Numbered from the stretch's first letter, positions 49,420-59,723 are shown. The stretch: 64,000 bases of DNA from Acholoe squamosa (GCA_949317995.1 OX439047.1:792501-856500), one strand, 5' to 3'. Notes: generated by a model not told the origin, from the letters alone. Program-made: numbers and translations.

Positions 49420-49796
49420 TCTGTCTTGTCTGCCGGCCTGCCTGTCTATCTATCTATCTGCCTGTCTGGTTGTCTGCCTGCCAACCTGTATACCTTTCCT
49501 TGTCTGCCTTTCTGTCTGTTTCTATCTGTGTGGTGGATAGCTCAGTCTATCTACCTCTATGCCTGTCTACCTGTATGTCTGTCTGCCTGTCTCTATTTGT
49601 CTACCTGCCTGTTTGTCTCTCTGTCTGCCTGCCTGTCTCCCTGCCTGTGTCTCTACCTGTCTGCCTGCCTGTCTCTCTGCTTGCCTGCCTGTCTGCCTGT
49701 TTCTCTGCCTGTCTACATGTCTGGCTGTCTCTGTGTCTGCCTGTCTGTCTGTCTGTATGTCTGTCTGTCTGTCTGTCTATCCATCTGTCTGCCTGA
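49420..49796. repeat. CTGT/CTGC microsatellite
   Basis: Irregular TGCCTGTCTGTC units. Cys/Leu/Val/Ser frames on the plus strand and Arg/Asp/Gln/Thr frames on the minus strand are low-complexity artefacts. Confidence 0.96.
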
Positions 49797-49799
49797 TTA

Positions 49800-51417
49800 T
49801 AAGAAACGCTCATGTCCAATATCACTTAAATGTCCTATATGGCTTTTCTCTTATAGAATGTCCTTCATGAAATTTAAGAACCCCCTTTGCATTTTTATTT
49901 CTATCATTTGAGTCACCAAGGCCAATGTTAAATATGCAATTTAAGGAAATTTAATGTTACTGGGCTAAATTTGGGGATTGAGAGACATAACACCTCTCGT
50001 CTATTCCCCTGAACCCCACGGGTTCCCTCGGAATAACTACAATTCTACTTCAACTTAGGAGAGTGGTAAGTCTTGTATAATTATAAAATTTATCCTATTC
50101 TATTGTACCCTACATCGATACAAAATTGACATCTGATCCATTTATTGTATTACATTAGAACAGGAAGTGGTACAAAAACACCACAGGTGCATCATGGGTA
50201 ATAAGTATCTGGGTGTCCCGGATGTTACCATAGTGACAAGGGGGTAAACAAAGGCTGCTACTTATCATGTTCTATAATTACACTTTATCTCAAGATGAAT
50301 ATGACAGATAAGTTTAATGATTAGTTAAACTTATGGGTCCTTAGGCTTAGTGTTCACTACTAGCCTTTACAGGGGTTGCACCAAATGGAATCAATCACTC
50401 CTTTTGGATATGTGTGTGTTTTTTTTTGTTTTTTTTTTGTTGTTTTTTTTTTTGGGGGGGGCGTCCTCTTTTAGAGAAATGCCTGTGAAATACTGTGAGA
50501 ACAAAGTGATCAACTGACAATTTCAGCCAATTGGGAGGGGGTGGTGTAGCCCCTTCCCCCCTCCATTACTAAATTATGAGCACCCCGTGAGAAGTTGTTT
50601 CTCTGTGATTTGGTTTGTGTAGGGGGAGGGGTGTATGATGTACATACATGAAGAGTGAAACAGTACAGCCGGCAGGTACAAGTCTCCACCCAGCCTCTGA
50701 CCCCCAGGTCATATTGGAAAATACCACCTGGGTCGGCCCTGTACTTTTGATCACCTTGCCCCCACTGCTCCCACCCTGTGCATTGCAGTAAAGGGACAGG
50801 TCACAGCTGAGTGCACAATACTCCAAGAGCCAAATGAAGGGGCTGCACTGTGCACCACCAAAGGCAATTTATTATGTCACTCTGATACCTAGGGCCTATA
50901 TATGGTTTTGCTAAGACACCTGCAGGAAGTAGTAGCATATATTGCCCTTGGCTCCTAGATATGATATTGCCTTCTGACCCCATGGAATATATCTCATGCA
51001 TAACCTTGTAGGTGACACATACACAAGGCCTATGCATAGATCAGACTTTTAGTAGGCTATATCTTCTTTCAGTAGTATATAGACTAAAACCTTAGGGAAC
51101 ATTCAACAAATATGTCACTGTTTTTTTGGCAGCTTTTAGGACCCCCCAACCCCCAATGTCACTGTTTGTCACTGGTATTAAAAGAGCCCCCCCCCACCCT
51201 CTTAGAGGGGTGTTTCATAAGGGAAGTTTAAGATATCTTAAAGTGAATGTGTTTCATAAAGACTTGTGGTAAATAAGTTATCATAATACTTGTGGTAAGG
51301 CAACTTGTCTTAAGTAGCATCCATTGTCTTAAAACAGTGGAAAAGCTATGTGTTTCATAAAAAGGGTTTACCACAAGTCTTTACCACTACTAATGGGTGT
51401 CGATGGCCCCTAGATTA
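49800..51417. other. no gene seen
   Basis: Contains T/G homopolymer sequence near 50420-50465 (GGAGTGATCATT-family style) and C-rich tracts near 51185-51200. Near 51210-51370, GTTTCATAA and ACTTGTGGTAA motifs recur in both orientations, a weak foldback. Confidence 0.45.
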
Positions 51418-51477
51418 TGACGTCAATGACGTCACTGACGTCACTAACGTCACACTGACGTCATGAATATGACGTAA
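51418..51477. promoter_or_regulatory. cluster of TGACGTCA (CREB/ATF-type) sites
   Basis: Perfect TGACGTCA octamers occur at 51418-51425, 51427-51434, 51436-51443 and 51456-51463, plus near matches TAACGTCA (51445-51452) and TGACGTAA (51470-51477). A further perfect site is at 51753-51760. The octamer is the palindromic cAMP-response element. The array lies about 570-630 bp before the ATG at 52046 and could serve that gene. Alternatively it is simply an expanded 9-bp tandem repeat. Confidence 0.5.
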
Positions 51478-52045
51478 CCATATGTCTACCTTCTAAGGGG
51501 CTATAGATTTGTTTGCATACTGATAAGATTAAGCTAATTTGTAGGATGACTATAAGATAAGATACCCAATTACTACATGCCTAGCTTCTAAAGGGGTTAG
51601 TGTTAGGGTTAGGGGATAAGATACCTAATTACAAGATTTGGTAGACCATTAGAAAAGATACCTAATTACTACATGCTTAACTCCTAGAGGGTTAGTGATC
51701 TTCTTGTATACTGATAAGTTTAAGTCAATTCCTACTCTTATAGATATAGTATTGACGTCACACAGACTGGTGGATCCTCTAAGGGGGCATGTACTGGTTT
51801 ACATGTAGTCAATATGTGGTTAATTATTAACTATTTAAAAGAAGGCTTTTCAGAATAATCTTAAGGAATGGAATAATTAGATGCATTCATACACAGATCA
51901 GTGGTGTGCTATACATAAGCATCTATGGGTATATTTGTACATACAGACTGTCATTATGAGTAGCTGTATTTTGGAAGGACTGTAGGGTATATTAAGTTGG
52001 AAAAGAATACTGCATGTGGCACATCTTTTCAATACCTGACACACA
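51478..52045. other. upstream region of the 330-aa gene
   Basis: AT-rich. Two related blocks (GATAAGATACC.AATTACTACATGC near 51555 and 51652) are a diverged duplication. A weak TATA-like GGTATATTAAG lies at about 51987. No other gene. Confidence 0.4.
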
Positions 52046-53038
52046 ATGAATACATACAACAAGAACTCTACAATGATGGAATGGATAAATGCTTGTAGGC
52101 TTTCTTTTGGATTAAAAGGAGACCCACCTAAAGACTGTTTAGCAGAGCAAATGGAATTGTTTTTACTGGCCCCATTGATGACAACTACAACTCCATTTGA
52201 CAGAATCGAGTCTACATATCAGGATATTGAGTATTTAGGTAGGACAGCAGTTACACTTACACCTTTGTCCAATTCTCCATCTGAAATGGATATAGCAAGG
52301 CAAGCTATATGCCAGCTGTTTGTTGCTCGACAAATGTTTAACAAAGTTAATGCAGCACTAATGAGCACAATGATCAACAGAAATGAGAGATCTATGGAAT
52401 GTCGGCGCCTGGCTCAAGAGACTTTGAAAAAGTATGACTTTTGTGCTAATTTCACCCTAGAAGCAAGTGCCCGTAAGGTTATTGTAAATACATTGATGAA
52501 CATACATGACATACAGCCAGGACATAGTCTTACTGACTTGCGCAGAATGACAGACACGGCCGCTGATGCGCTAAAACTACCTTCATATATGGCAGACGCT
52601 GTAAAGAGAGATATGAAGGCTACAATAAAGGGAGATGCCAGAGCATATATCGATCCCAGATATGTGAATACTTTGGGTATCCTGACAGATGTTTATTCAG
52701 ACACCCTGATGAAAAAGACAAGGAAGGCCATTTTAAAGGTTTTAGTCGGACATCAGAGACATGCTATTGAGTCTGAAAAACCATTTAGAGAGAAGGTTAC
52801 AGATGTTATCAAAATTATGTCCCAGTTGCCTCTTCCTAAAGTAATAAAACAGGATCTGGTGTTGGAAGGATTAGGACATATTCAGGCTAACGTTGGAAGG
52901 GAGGTGCTGGAAGTTCTGAAGGAATATGAACATATAAGATACATTGCTGGAAGGGAAATATTCAACTGCGCAGAATGTGATATTTATAAACTGTTATGTG
53001 CCTTTGCTTTAGGTACATTCACAACCAATGACAATTAG
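52046..53038 (+). CDS. unknown protein, 330 aa, paralogue of the gene at 53793
   Basis: A single uninterrupted exon from ATG 52046 (context ACACAATGA) to TAG. It is far longer than chance frames in this AT-rich stretch and has ordinary, non-repetitive protein composition. I do not recognise the family. It shares with the 251-aa neighbour an EQMELFLLAP block (about residues 36-45), a C-x4-A-x6-Y-x-F-x3-F block (about 118-137), a P-x-V-I-x-x-[DE] segment near 270, and the C-terminal signature CAEC-x2-Y-x-L-L-x2-F-A-x-G (from residue 308). The middle appears to hold two versions of the segment that occurs once in the neighbour (around residues 163-195 and 245-285). No signal peptide or membrane segment, so probably intracellular and helical. 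AATAAA lies at 53206. A second in-frame Met follows within ten codons. Confidence 0.85.
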   Translation: MNTYNKNSTMMEWINACRLSFGLKGDPPKDCLAEQMELFLLAPLMTTTTPFDRIESTYQDIEYLGRTAVTLTPLSNSPSEMDIARQAICQLFVARQMFNKVNAALMSTMINRNERSMECRRLAQETLKKYDFCANFTLEASARKVIVNTLMNIHDIQPGHSLTDLRRMTDTAADALKLPSYMADAVKRDMKATIKGDARAYIDPRYVNTLGILTDVYSDTLMKKTRKAILKVLVGHQRHAIESEKPFREKVTDVIKIMSQLPLPKVIKQDLVLEGLGHIQANVGREVLEVLKEYEHIRYIAGREIFNCAECDIYKLLCAFALGTFTTNDN

Positions 53039-53205
53039 ACTTTTAAAGAAACAGAAGTAAGAGAATTCAATGCATATATAATTATGAATTGAGGAATGTG
53101 ATTTGTTTTATTTGTTATCAATTTCATATTACTATTATATTCAATCTAAAGTGAAAAAAAAACTCAGTGGAATTATGATTTTATGTTGAATTATTTAGCT
53201 AATAG

Positions 53206-53211
53206 AATAAA
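53206..53211 (+). terminator. polyadenylation signal AATAAA for the 330-aa gene
   Basis: AATAAA 168 bp after the stop codon. A second AATAAA is at 53477-53482. Confidence 0.45.
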
Positions 53212-53553
53212 CGTGGAAGGTGGATTGACAATGCAAGGACATGTGCTGGGTTCACTAAGCTGTAGACATGGAAGCTAAGTAGGTGTATATACCAGAGGAT
53301 GAGCTCTCACAAGAGGATAAGTTTGCATGATCTTACACAGTTCATGGCACAACACCTGTGTAGTAATTAGTAGAATCACTAGATGGACGGGTGTACCAGA
53401 GATAAAATAGGCCAAAAAAAAGTTGTTGCTGTTAGTGAGAGTATTGCATTAACGATTTGAATTTATTTTTTACTTGAATAAAGGTTTCCAATTTTTATTT
53501 GTGAGATTTTTGCCTTGCGTATTTTAGGTATTTTAAGCCTGATTAGAATAAAT

Positions 53554-53554
<1 letters not shown>

Positions 53555-53617
<63 letters not shown>
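53555..53617. repeat. (GA)n microsatellite
   Basis: Uninterrupted GA for about 60 bp between the two paralogous genes, followed by a T run at about 53661-53679. Confidence 0.97.
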
Positions 53618-53620
<3 letters not shown>

Positions 53621-53694
53621 AAGAGAAAATGAGTTTACACAATTAAGAATTATGAACATTTTTTTTTTTTTTTTTTTTTATGGTCTAGGTATGA

Positions 53695-53702
53695 TATAAA
53701 AA
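53695..53702 (+). promoter_or_regulatory. TATA box of the 251-aa gene
   Basis: TATAAAAA lies 91-98 bp upstream of the ATG at 53793 within ATGATATAAAAAGGGAAGGG. Position and sequence fit a core TATA element. Confidence 0.6.
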
Positions 53703-53792
53703 GGGAAGGGTGTATGATGGGAGGGTCTGATACGATTTTGTGACACTGGACACTCAGTATTTCTGGAATCTTGGAAGAAAAAAGGAGAGAAA

Positions 53793-54548
53793 ATGGCCAT
53801 CAACAGTGCACTCACTCCCTTAACCTTTCACCAAACTAATGATATGGTTGAGGAGGTGTGGATCACCTTGATTCGTGGAATGTTTACTGGACCTGCTACA
53901 CCTGCGCTGGATTATGAGGGTAATCAGTTAGAGTTACTTTTGTTGGCCCCTTATATGGACAATTCTCTCCCAGAGTTTGAGAACATGCACTACTGCTTTA
54001 ATATGCTGGGACCAGTTAGACGAAATTTGGCCAGGGTACTTAGGTTTCTTGCCCAGGCTGGGCAGTTACCAATTAATGACCCTGGTTTGATACAGGCAAA
54101 GAGAGACAGGATGGATCTGAGGGTAAGAGATTTTCGACTTACAGACATGCTGTCCCTTGCCCAACTAAGCACAGGGTGGAATATGCAGGATAGAACGATG
54201 GTATGTCACAACAGAGCGAAAACAATTCTTGCCCAGTATCAGTTTCAGAAGAGATTTTCTCTGTACAATTCATGCAAAATGGTAGTTATGAAATCTGTTG
54301 ATCGTGACTACCATACTACAGCTGGACCATTTTCAACAGATGAAAGTATCGCAAGGGGTTTGATAAGGGACACACTAGAGTCTCTTTGTCTACCCAGAGT
54401 GATAATAGACGAAATAGAAGAGGAATGTGTCCAGTACTCTCTGAAACTGTTCGATATGCCCATATACTCCTGTGCAGAGTGCCCCCAGTACAGACTCCTA
54501 TCTCTGTTTGCAGAGGGGAGTCTGATACATCATGGGGACGACATATAG
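53793..54548 (+). CDS. unknown protein, 251 aa, paralogue of the gene at 52046
   Basis: Intronless frame from ATG 53793 (GAAAATGGCC, good context) to TAG. It aligns with the 330-aa neighbour along its length: NQLELLLLAP (about residues 45-54), C-x4-A-x6-Y-x-F-x3-F in the middle, LPRVIIDEIEEE near residue 200, and CAEC-x2-Y-x-L-L-x2-F-A-x-G at the C-terminus (Cys 227 and 230). It lacks about 80 residues, corresponding to one of the two repeated segments of the larger protein. No signal peptide, membrane segment or known catalytic motif. The conserved Cys pair might bind a metal with partners elsewhere or be redox active (speculation). The two genes arose by tandem duplication and have diverged strongly, so the duplication is old. 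Function unknown. Confidence 0.85.
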   Translation: MAINSALTPLTFHQTNDMVEEVWITLIRGMFTGPATPALDYEGNQLELLLLAPYMDNSLPEFENMHYCFNMLGPVRRNLARVLRFLAQAGQLPINDPGLIQAKRDRMDLRVRDFRLTDMLSLAQLSTGWNMQDRTMVCHNRAKTILAQYQFQKRFSLYNSCKMVVMKSVDRDYHTTAGPFSTDESIARGLIRDTLESLCLPRVIIDEIEEECVQYSLKLFDMPIYSCAECPQYRLLSLFAEGSLIHHGDDI

Positions 54549-54660
54549 AGATAGAGATAAGGGGGCAAGTACCTAGGATACGCCTCCCACTTGTAATCAT
54601 ACCAATAGACTAGTAGCAGTAGTACATTTTATTTTATGGACTGGAGACACACACTACAAA

Positions 54661-55323
54661 ATGCAGGCTATCAAATGGGCTATTTTCCTTACATTTCTAG
54701 TCCAAGAGTCGTTTTCAATTTGGATTCCATGTGGTACAGGATCTACATGCTATTGTCAAGATCGTGATATAGTATGTACAGGACAAGATATTTACATTAT
54801 TCCACAATTTTCAGCACAGAGATACAGGCTAACTACACGACTATCTATCAGGAAAACAAGTATAGCAGTGATTTCAATTGACTTTAGCAAGTGGACATCT
54901 CTGGCTACTCTTATTATAAAGGAAAATAGCAATCTTATAGACTGTGAGAAGAATAGGCTTAATCTAATCAAATCAAGTGCACCAACTGTGAAAATCGACA
55001 TGGAATGTTCTGACTCTGAGATTACAACTATAACTATGGATATTTCTACTAGCTACATGTATGACGCAGATACCACAAGCATGGATATAGATAGTACTAT
55101 TGGCTCTACTGACAAGATATACACTAGTGAGTGGCCTACTCAGGGTAGTCCAACCTATAGCTCTTTAGGACTCATTTTTGCTATTACAATACCATGTGCA
55201 ATGTTGTTGATAATAATATTTGTAAGTGCCTGCTGTGTTATGCATATTAGAAAAAGGAAAAGATATTTCCCAAGAGAGACACATAATTTCGTATATAGGA
55301 GCACTACAGAACTGATTGCATAA
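54661..55323 (+). CDS. single-pass membrane protein with short LRR-type ectodomain, 220 aa
   Basis: The intronless frame starts 112 bp after the preceding stop. Residues 1-19 form a signal peptide (hydrophobic AIFLTFLV). Residues 24-39 have the cysteine spacing of an LRR N-cap (C24-x5-C30-x-C32-x6-C39), followed by one or two weak LRR-like segments (RLTTRLSI, LATLIIKEN). A Cys pair at about 94 and 115 fits a reduced C-cap. A Ser/Thr/Asp-rich stalk follows to about 165. Residues about 169-193 (IFAITIPCAMLLIIIFVSAC) are a transmembrane helix, then HIRKRKR as stop-transfer. The 26-residue tail contains NFVYRSTTEL, with one tyrosine. Type I topology is predicted. With so few repeats it is a miniature LRR receptor or adhesion protein; ligand unknown. 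It shares architecture, not close sequence, with the next gene. Confidence 0.82.
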   Translation: MQAIKWAIFLTFLVQESFSIWIPCGTGSTCYCQDRDIVCTGQDIYIIPQFSAQRYRLTTRLSIRKTSIAVISIDFSKWTSLATLIIKENSNLIDCEKNRLNLIKSSAPTVKIDMECSDSEITTITMDISTSYMYDADTTSMDIDSTIGSTDKIYTSEWPTQGSPTYSSLGLIFAITIPCAMLLIIIFVSACCVMHIRKRKRYFPRETHNFVYRSTTELIA

Positions 55324-55997
55324 ATTACTGTGACTGTGATACATATACACTATTCAAGTGAACACTTTTTTTTGTGATTACAATTATGCACAGTCAATGT
55401 GTTTTATACACTAGAATCACTCACAAACAATAGTGAAAGTGATTTATGACTCATGAATATATAAAACGTTTATTTGTCAAATATGTGATATAAAATACCT
55501 TTTTTTTTAATGCATTACAATTGATATATCATTTAATGGTTACAGCTGTCATGATAATAATCAGACAGAGAATTACATCAAATACACTATTCATTACTGA
55601 TTGAAATAAAAAAAGGGGGAGAAATAATGCAAATGTTACAAGACTATATGATTTTGATTCTTTTTTTCTATATAGAATACGTGCACACATGTGTATATAA
55701 AGCATGAATAATAACTATATAAATCAAAGTTAAAAGTAAAACATTATTTGAATTAATGATACACGAAACTTGCATTAACAACAAGTGTTCACTAGTTGAA
55801 TCAGTTAGTTCCCAGAACGATCACAATGAGGCAGCAGCTCTTGGGCAGTACTCCAGCACCTTAGGTATGTATGTGGCGCCATCTAGTATGAATATGGGGT
55901 GTTAGAACGGAAGTACAGTAAAGGTCAGGGGTTAAGGCTATTGCACAACTATACTACAGTGAACTACACGTGTTTTCCTGGCTGTTCTACACGAAAT
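55324..55997. other. intergenic between the two LRR-type genes
   Basis: Very AT-rich, several AATAAA-like hexamers (one near 55604). No further gene. The frame upstream of 55998 is open to 55899 but has only non-ATG starts. Confidence 0.5.
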
Positions 55998-58080
55998 ATG
56001 GGCTGTTTATCATGGATTTTCATTATTGTTGGCATACTGGCATGCAGTGCAAGTTCATACAAGTGTGCACAACGTAGAGAATGCGAATGTATCCGTCCCA
56101 GAGGCATGATATTATGTGTATACAAGGAACTGCGTGGATACCCAAGGTAGGCCCTGTTATAAAACCAAAGTCAGTTGACAGTAAAAGTTGACAGGTAGTT
56201 TGATGTACACATCGTCATGTGACGTTTTTTTTTATGAGCGACTTATCACCATTTAGAATTGAGTTTGAGTGTATGCATGAGCACCAGAAATAAAGCAGAC
56301 ATTCTAAACCTTTCAGAAAATCAAATTTTGTGCAGATTGGACGCTTAGAACTTAGGTTTTTGGACGATTCAAAACAGAAATGAAAATAGAGATAAATAAC
56401 GTTTGTAGATATTTCCGTCATGTGACGTTTTTTTTTATGAGCGATTTGTCACCATTTAGAATTGAGTTTGAGTGTATGCATGTGCATCAGAAATAAAGCA
56501 GACATTCTAAACCTTTCAGAAAATCAAATTTTGTGCAGATTGGACACTTAGAACTTAGGTTTTTGGACGATTCAAAACAGAAACGAAAATTGAGATAAAT
56601 GACGTTCGTAGATATTTCCGTCATGTGACGTTTTTTTAATGAGTCATTTATCACCATTTAGAATTGAGTTTGCCCGTATGTATATGCATCAGAAATAAAG
56701 CAGACATTCTAAACCTTTCAGAAAATCAAATTTTGTGGAGATTGGACGCTTAGAACTTAGGTTTTTGGATGATTCAAAACAGAAATCAAAATTGAAATAA
56801 ATGACGTTTTTAAATTAGAAAATCCATTAATATAAATTTATTCACTCTACAGATTCGTGACTACCCGGGGTTTTCAGAGGCTTTCCCTGCGTTATAACAA
56901 CATTATACAGTGGCCCAGTCTTACCTATGCACGTGAGTTTCAACACATAGACTTAAGAAACAATCCGTTAAGATGTGATCTGGCTGTGGATCCCTATGTC
57001 GTTAAGGTGACTATTCAGGATTCCTGTGAATTTATTGATGACAATTACAGCCCAGAGAACACAGTGTCAACACCTAATCCAGTCAGTGATAGTGTTAATT
57101 CCGTGACTTCAGGACTCTATAGTGAGAATGCAACCACTGAGAGCACACTGTCAATTCTTGACGTCAGTATCAGTACTGATTCAGTGAATACTACAACCTC
57201 AGCATTCCATAGTGAGAGTGCTAACGTGCAGGGCAAAGTGTTAGCAGTCAATGTTAGTGTCAATTCTGTGACACCAACTTCAGGGGTTATTTATAAAAAA
57301 TATATAGCTCCAGAGTCAGCGGACAGAAAATTGAAAAGTGTGGACATACTTCCCGAAGTGTCAATGAATGGACCTGCACATGGCACTGAAACACCAATTG
57401 TGAGTGTAGCTTTGACCAGTTCCGGAATTGTTGCGCTATGTGCATGTATAGTTATGCTAGTAGGTGTTTACCTTAGATGGCGTTATATAACAGCTAAGAG
57501 ACAACAACTAGGTGCCGTGAATAAAACGGGGAACTGCAGTGATATTGTGCCATCTACTAGCGGTATAGCCCTAGCAACTCTGCAGCAACAGTGTAACCCA
57601 GATGACCATGTATATGTTGTGGAAAAAAAAGACAGTTTGGATGTAGATGATAATGTGTACGAGAGGCTGAGCATTACGAGCTCAGAAACATCTTTGAGAA
57701 ATTGGGTTCCTGATACAGATAACATTGATACGTGTGTAAACTTTCAGTCTGATGAGGTGGTTTATACTGTTCCAAATAACCCAGATGTAGAGGACATGGA
57801 TGTCGATTCTGATGTGGTGATAATTAACACTATTCCTGATAATGTACCTCATGTAAAAACTGAGAAAAAAAAGAATCTAAAAAAGAGACCACAGGAACCT
57901 CCTCCATTACCACCTCCGTCTAAACTAAAGAAGAAAAAAAAGAAAAAGTCAACTTGTGACCCTGAACAGTTGGTTGTTTGTCTTCCAGACACTAGCAGTA
58001 TAAAGGGAAAACGACCTCAGATAACTGTAAAGGCAGCATGTAGTGAAGAGAAAAAGTTAAAGGGGGATAACAATGACTAA
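55998..58080 (+). CDS. spliced single-pass LRR-type receptor with long Tyr/Pro/Lys-rich tail, 458 aa
   Basis: Two exons, 55998-56146 and 56853-58080. The donor AAG|GTAGGC and acceptor CTCTACAG| join in phase 2 and keep the frame. Residues 1-20 are a signal peptide. C23-x5-C29-x-C31-x8-C40 is an LRR N-cap. Two leucine-rich repeats follow across the junction (FQRLSLRYNNI, FQHIDLRNNPLRCDL), the second running into a truncated C-cap. A Ser/Thr-rich stalk of two related segments of about 30 residues (DSVNSVTSGLYSENATT / DSVNTTTSAFHSESAN) carries several N-x-S/T sites. The transmembrane helix is at about 234-258 (IVALCACIVMLVGVYL). The 200-residue tail has tyrosines in HVYVVE, NVYERLSI and VVYTVP, acidic stretches, an SH3-ligand-like PPPLPPPSK (about 398-406) followed by a lysine run, and a basic C-terminus. 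The tail argues for a signalling role; function is inferred from architecture only. None of the tyrosines is a canonical ITIM. Confidence 0.85.
56212..56812. repeat. three tandem 203-bp units inside the receptor intron
   Basis: CGTCATGTGACG marks unit starts at 56213, 56416 and 56619. Each unit includes TTTAGAATTGAGTTTG, AAGCAGACATTCTAAACC and GCTTAGAACTTAGGTTTTTG. They fill most of the 706-bp intron (56147-56852). Confidence 0.95.
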
Positions 58081-58592
58081 AGTAAACAGTTAACATGTAG
58101 CCAGTTTGTTTGTTTCCACGGGTTCATGTATGAATACATGTTTTGTGATGATATCACTAGCCATATTATTATTTAGTGTGATTTTTTTTAATATGAGACA
58201 GATATCACATATATGATGATCTCATTTCAAGATTTTAGAGTAGTGTAGATCCACAGTCATTTTGTCTGTTTGTTGAAACCATTGAGTTAGAAGTCGTTAT
58301 TATTTACTGTATCTGGTGGTGGTTTATTGTTTATTGTATCTGGTGGTGGTTTATTGATTACATGTATCTTTTTTTAGCCATGATTACTAGATAATGTTGT
58401 ATTTCATTGAACATAGTTCTTTATTAGTCATTCCATTTTTTCATTCCAGTATTACTTGTATATGTTATATGTTATTAAACATAGTGATTGATTGATCATT
58501 ACATTTCCATTGTAGTATTACTTGTATGTGTATCCAAGATAAACATAGTTATATAAAGTTTTTTAAAAAAACAATCAAATTTGTTTTATCAT
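58081..58592. other. intergenic region shared by two converging genes
   Basis: 3' flanks of the receptor gene (plus) and the 313-aa gene (minus). Contains small duplications: ATTGTATCTGGTGGTGGTTTATTG-type units near 58305-58350, and a diverged 65-bp pair with AGTATTACTTGTATRTG near 58448 and 58515. No gene. Confidence 0.6.
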
Positions 58593-59636
58593 TTACAAAT
58601 CATTCAGGTCCTGATACTCGAATAGAAAGTCTATATTAGGCATGCCTTCGAGTATGTGATCATAGTTTACAGTTTTCACAAAATATTCACACATATCATA
58701 ACTTATCATGGGGGCAGGGTTGTAATATTTAACCATGATTTCACATCCCTCCAGAACCCTCCCAGCAGATATACGCAGATGACTTGCCTTGCCATGACCA
58801 ATAATCTGATTTTCCACAGAATCAGTGCACCCTCCATACTGTGAATGTTCTACCTGACTACCTAGGTCGTTAATGCAACCATAACATTTAGCATGAATTC
58901 TCTGCTTAAACTCTAACTGTAAAAGATAGCCATATACAGTTTTCATGAACTCTTGAGCCGTGGGTGTTTGGACGGTATCTGTCTCAATCTGAAGAGTCAA
59001 GTCTTTACCAATATCAGGATAGTCTTCTTTGCCCCCTTCAGTTTTGCAGTTTTCTTCATTGAAGAACCGTGAGGTGCTTTGGCCATATAAGACTCCATCT
59101 TCATCAGTGTGACACCAATAATAAACATCCATTGTAAGTTTAGCCCTTTTAGACGGTGTTTTGCCTTCATCTCCATCCTTCATACTTTGCTTAAGGAAGC
59201 ATGACTTCAACCAGGCGGCTTCGCTTTCATTGAGGTTTATATGTAGACTGCCTCTGATATAGAAAAAAAGTAAAGTATTACAACCATGCGACTTTTGATT
59301 TATTGTTCTTACGACTACAAATAATTAGGAATAGTGCAATGATACTGGTACTTACTTTTTGCTCCTGCCACTACTGCTGGGTGTTGGTTTTTCATAGCCC
59401 AGATAGCTTTTGCCTTTGTATGCTATGATGTTTACATTCCATCCATCATTCGTCCAGACCGTTTTGATAGAGTCCTTGTCCAATGCAATGGTTCTTAACT
59501 CCTCTAAAAAGCTAATGCTCTTTTTTACTATGCCCTTAGGAACATAGAGCTTGACTGTACGTTCCTTCATATTTTTATGGAAAAATACATACTTTACACC
59601 AATATTGATGCTCCATTTAGCACTCAGTGATTCCAT
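58593..59636 (-). CDS. unknown protein, 313 aa, two exons, divergent partner of the DNA polymerase
   Basis: Exon 1 is 59636-59356 and exon 2 is 59253-58593. On the minus strand the donor is AAAAA|GTAAGT and the acceptor CTATATCAG|AGGC, phase 2, frame preserved. No signal peptide or membrane segment. The N-terminal 90 residues are rich in beta-type sequence (VKYVFFHKN, TVKLYVPKG, GWNVNIIAYKGKSYLGYEK). A basic linker PSKRAKL (about 127-133) could be a nuclear localisation signal. Residues 217-236 contain C217-x2-C220-x6-SQ-x2-H230-x5-C236, a possible metal site. From memory, a C-x-G-C..D..SQ..H..C pattern recurs in unnamed proteins next to element-borne DNA polymerases in other animals; this needs a database check. 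The start is 620 bp from the polymerase ATG in divergent orientation, with a TATA box 88 bp upstream. Likely an accessory protein of the same element. Confidence 0.8.
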
Positions 59637-59723
59637 AATGTCCAGTGAATGTTACCACAGTAAAAAATGGGTATGGTGGTTGAGAATGTGTGTCTGTGTC
59701 TTTTCTTTCTCCCTCTGCTCAGG

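Noticed and set aside
49426-49911. 161-aa Cys-rich frame
   Set aside because: CTGT/CTGC microsatellite with shadow frames on both strands.
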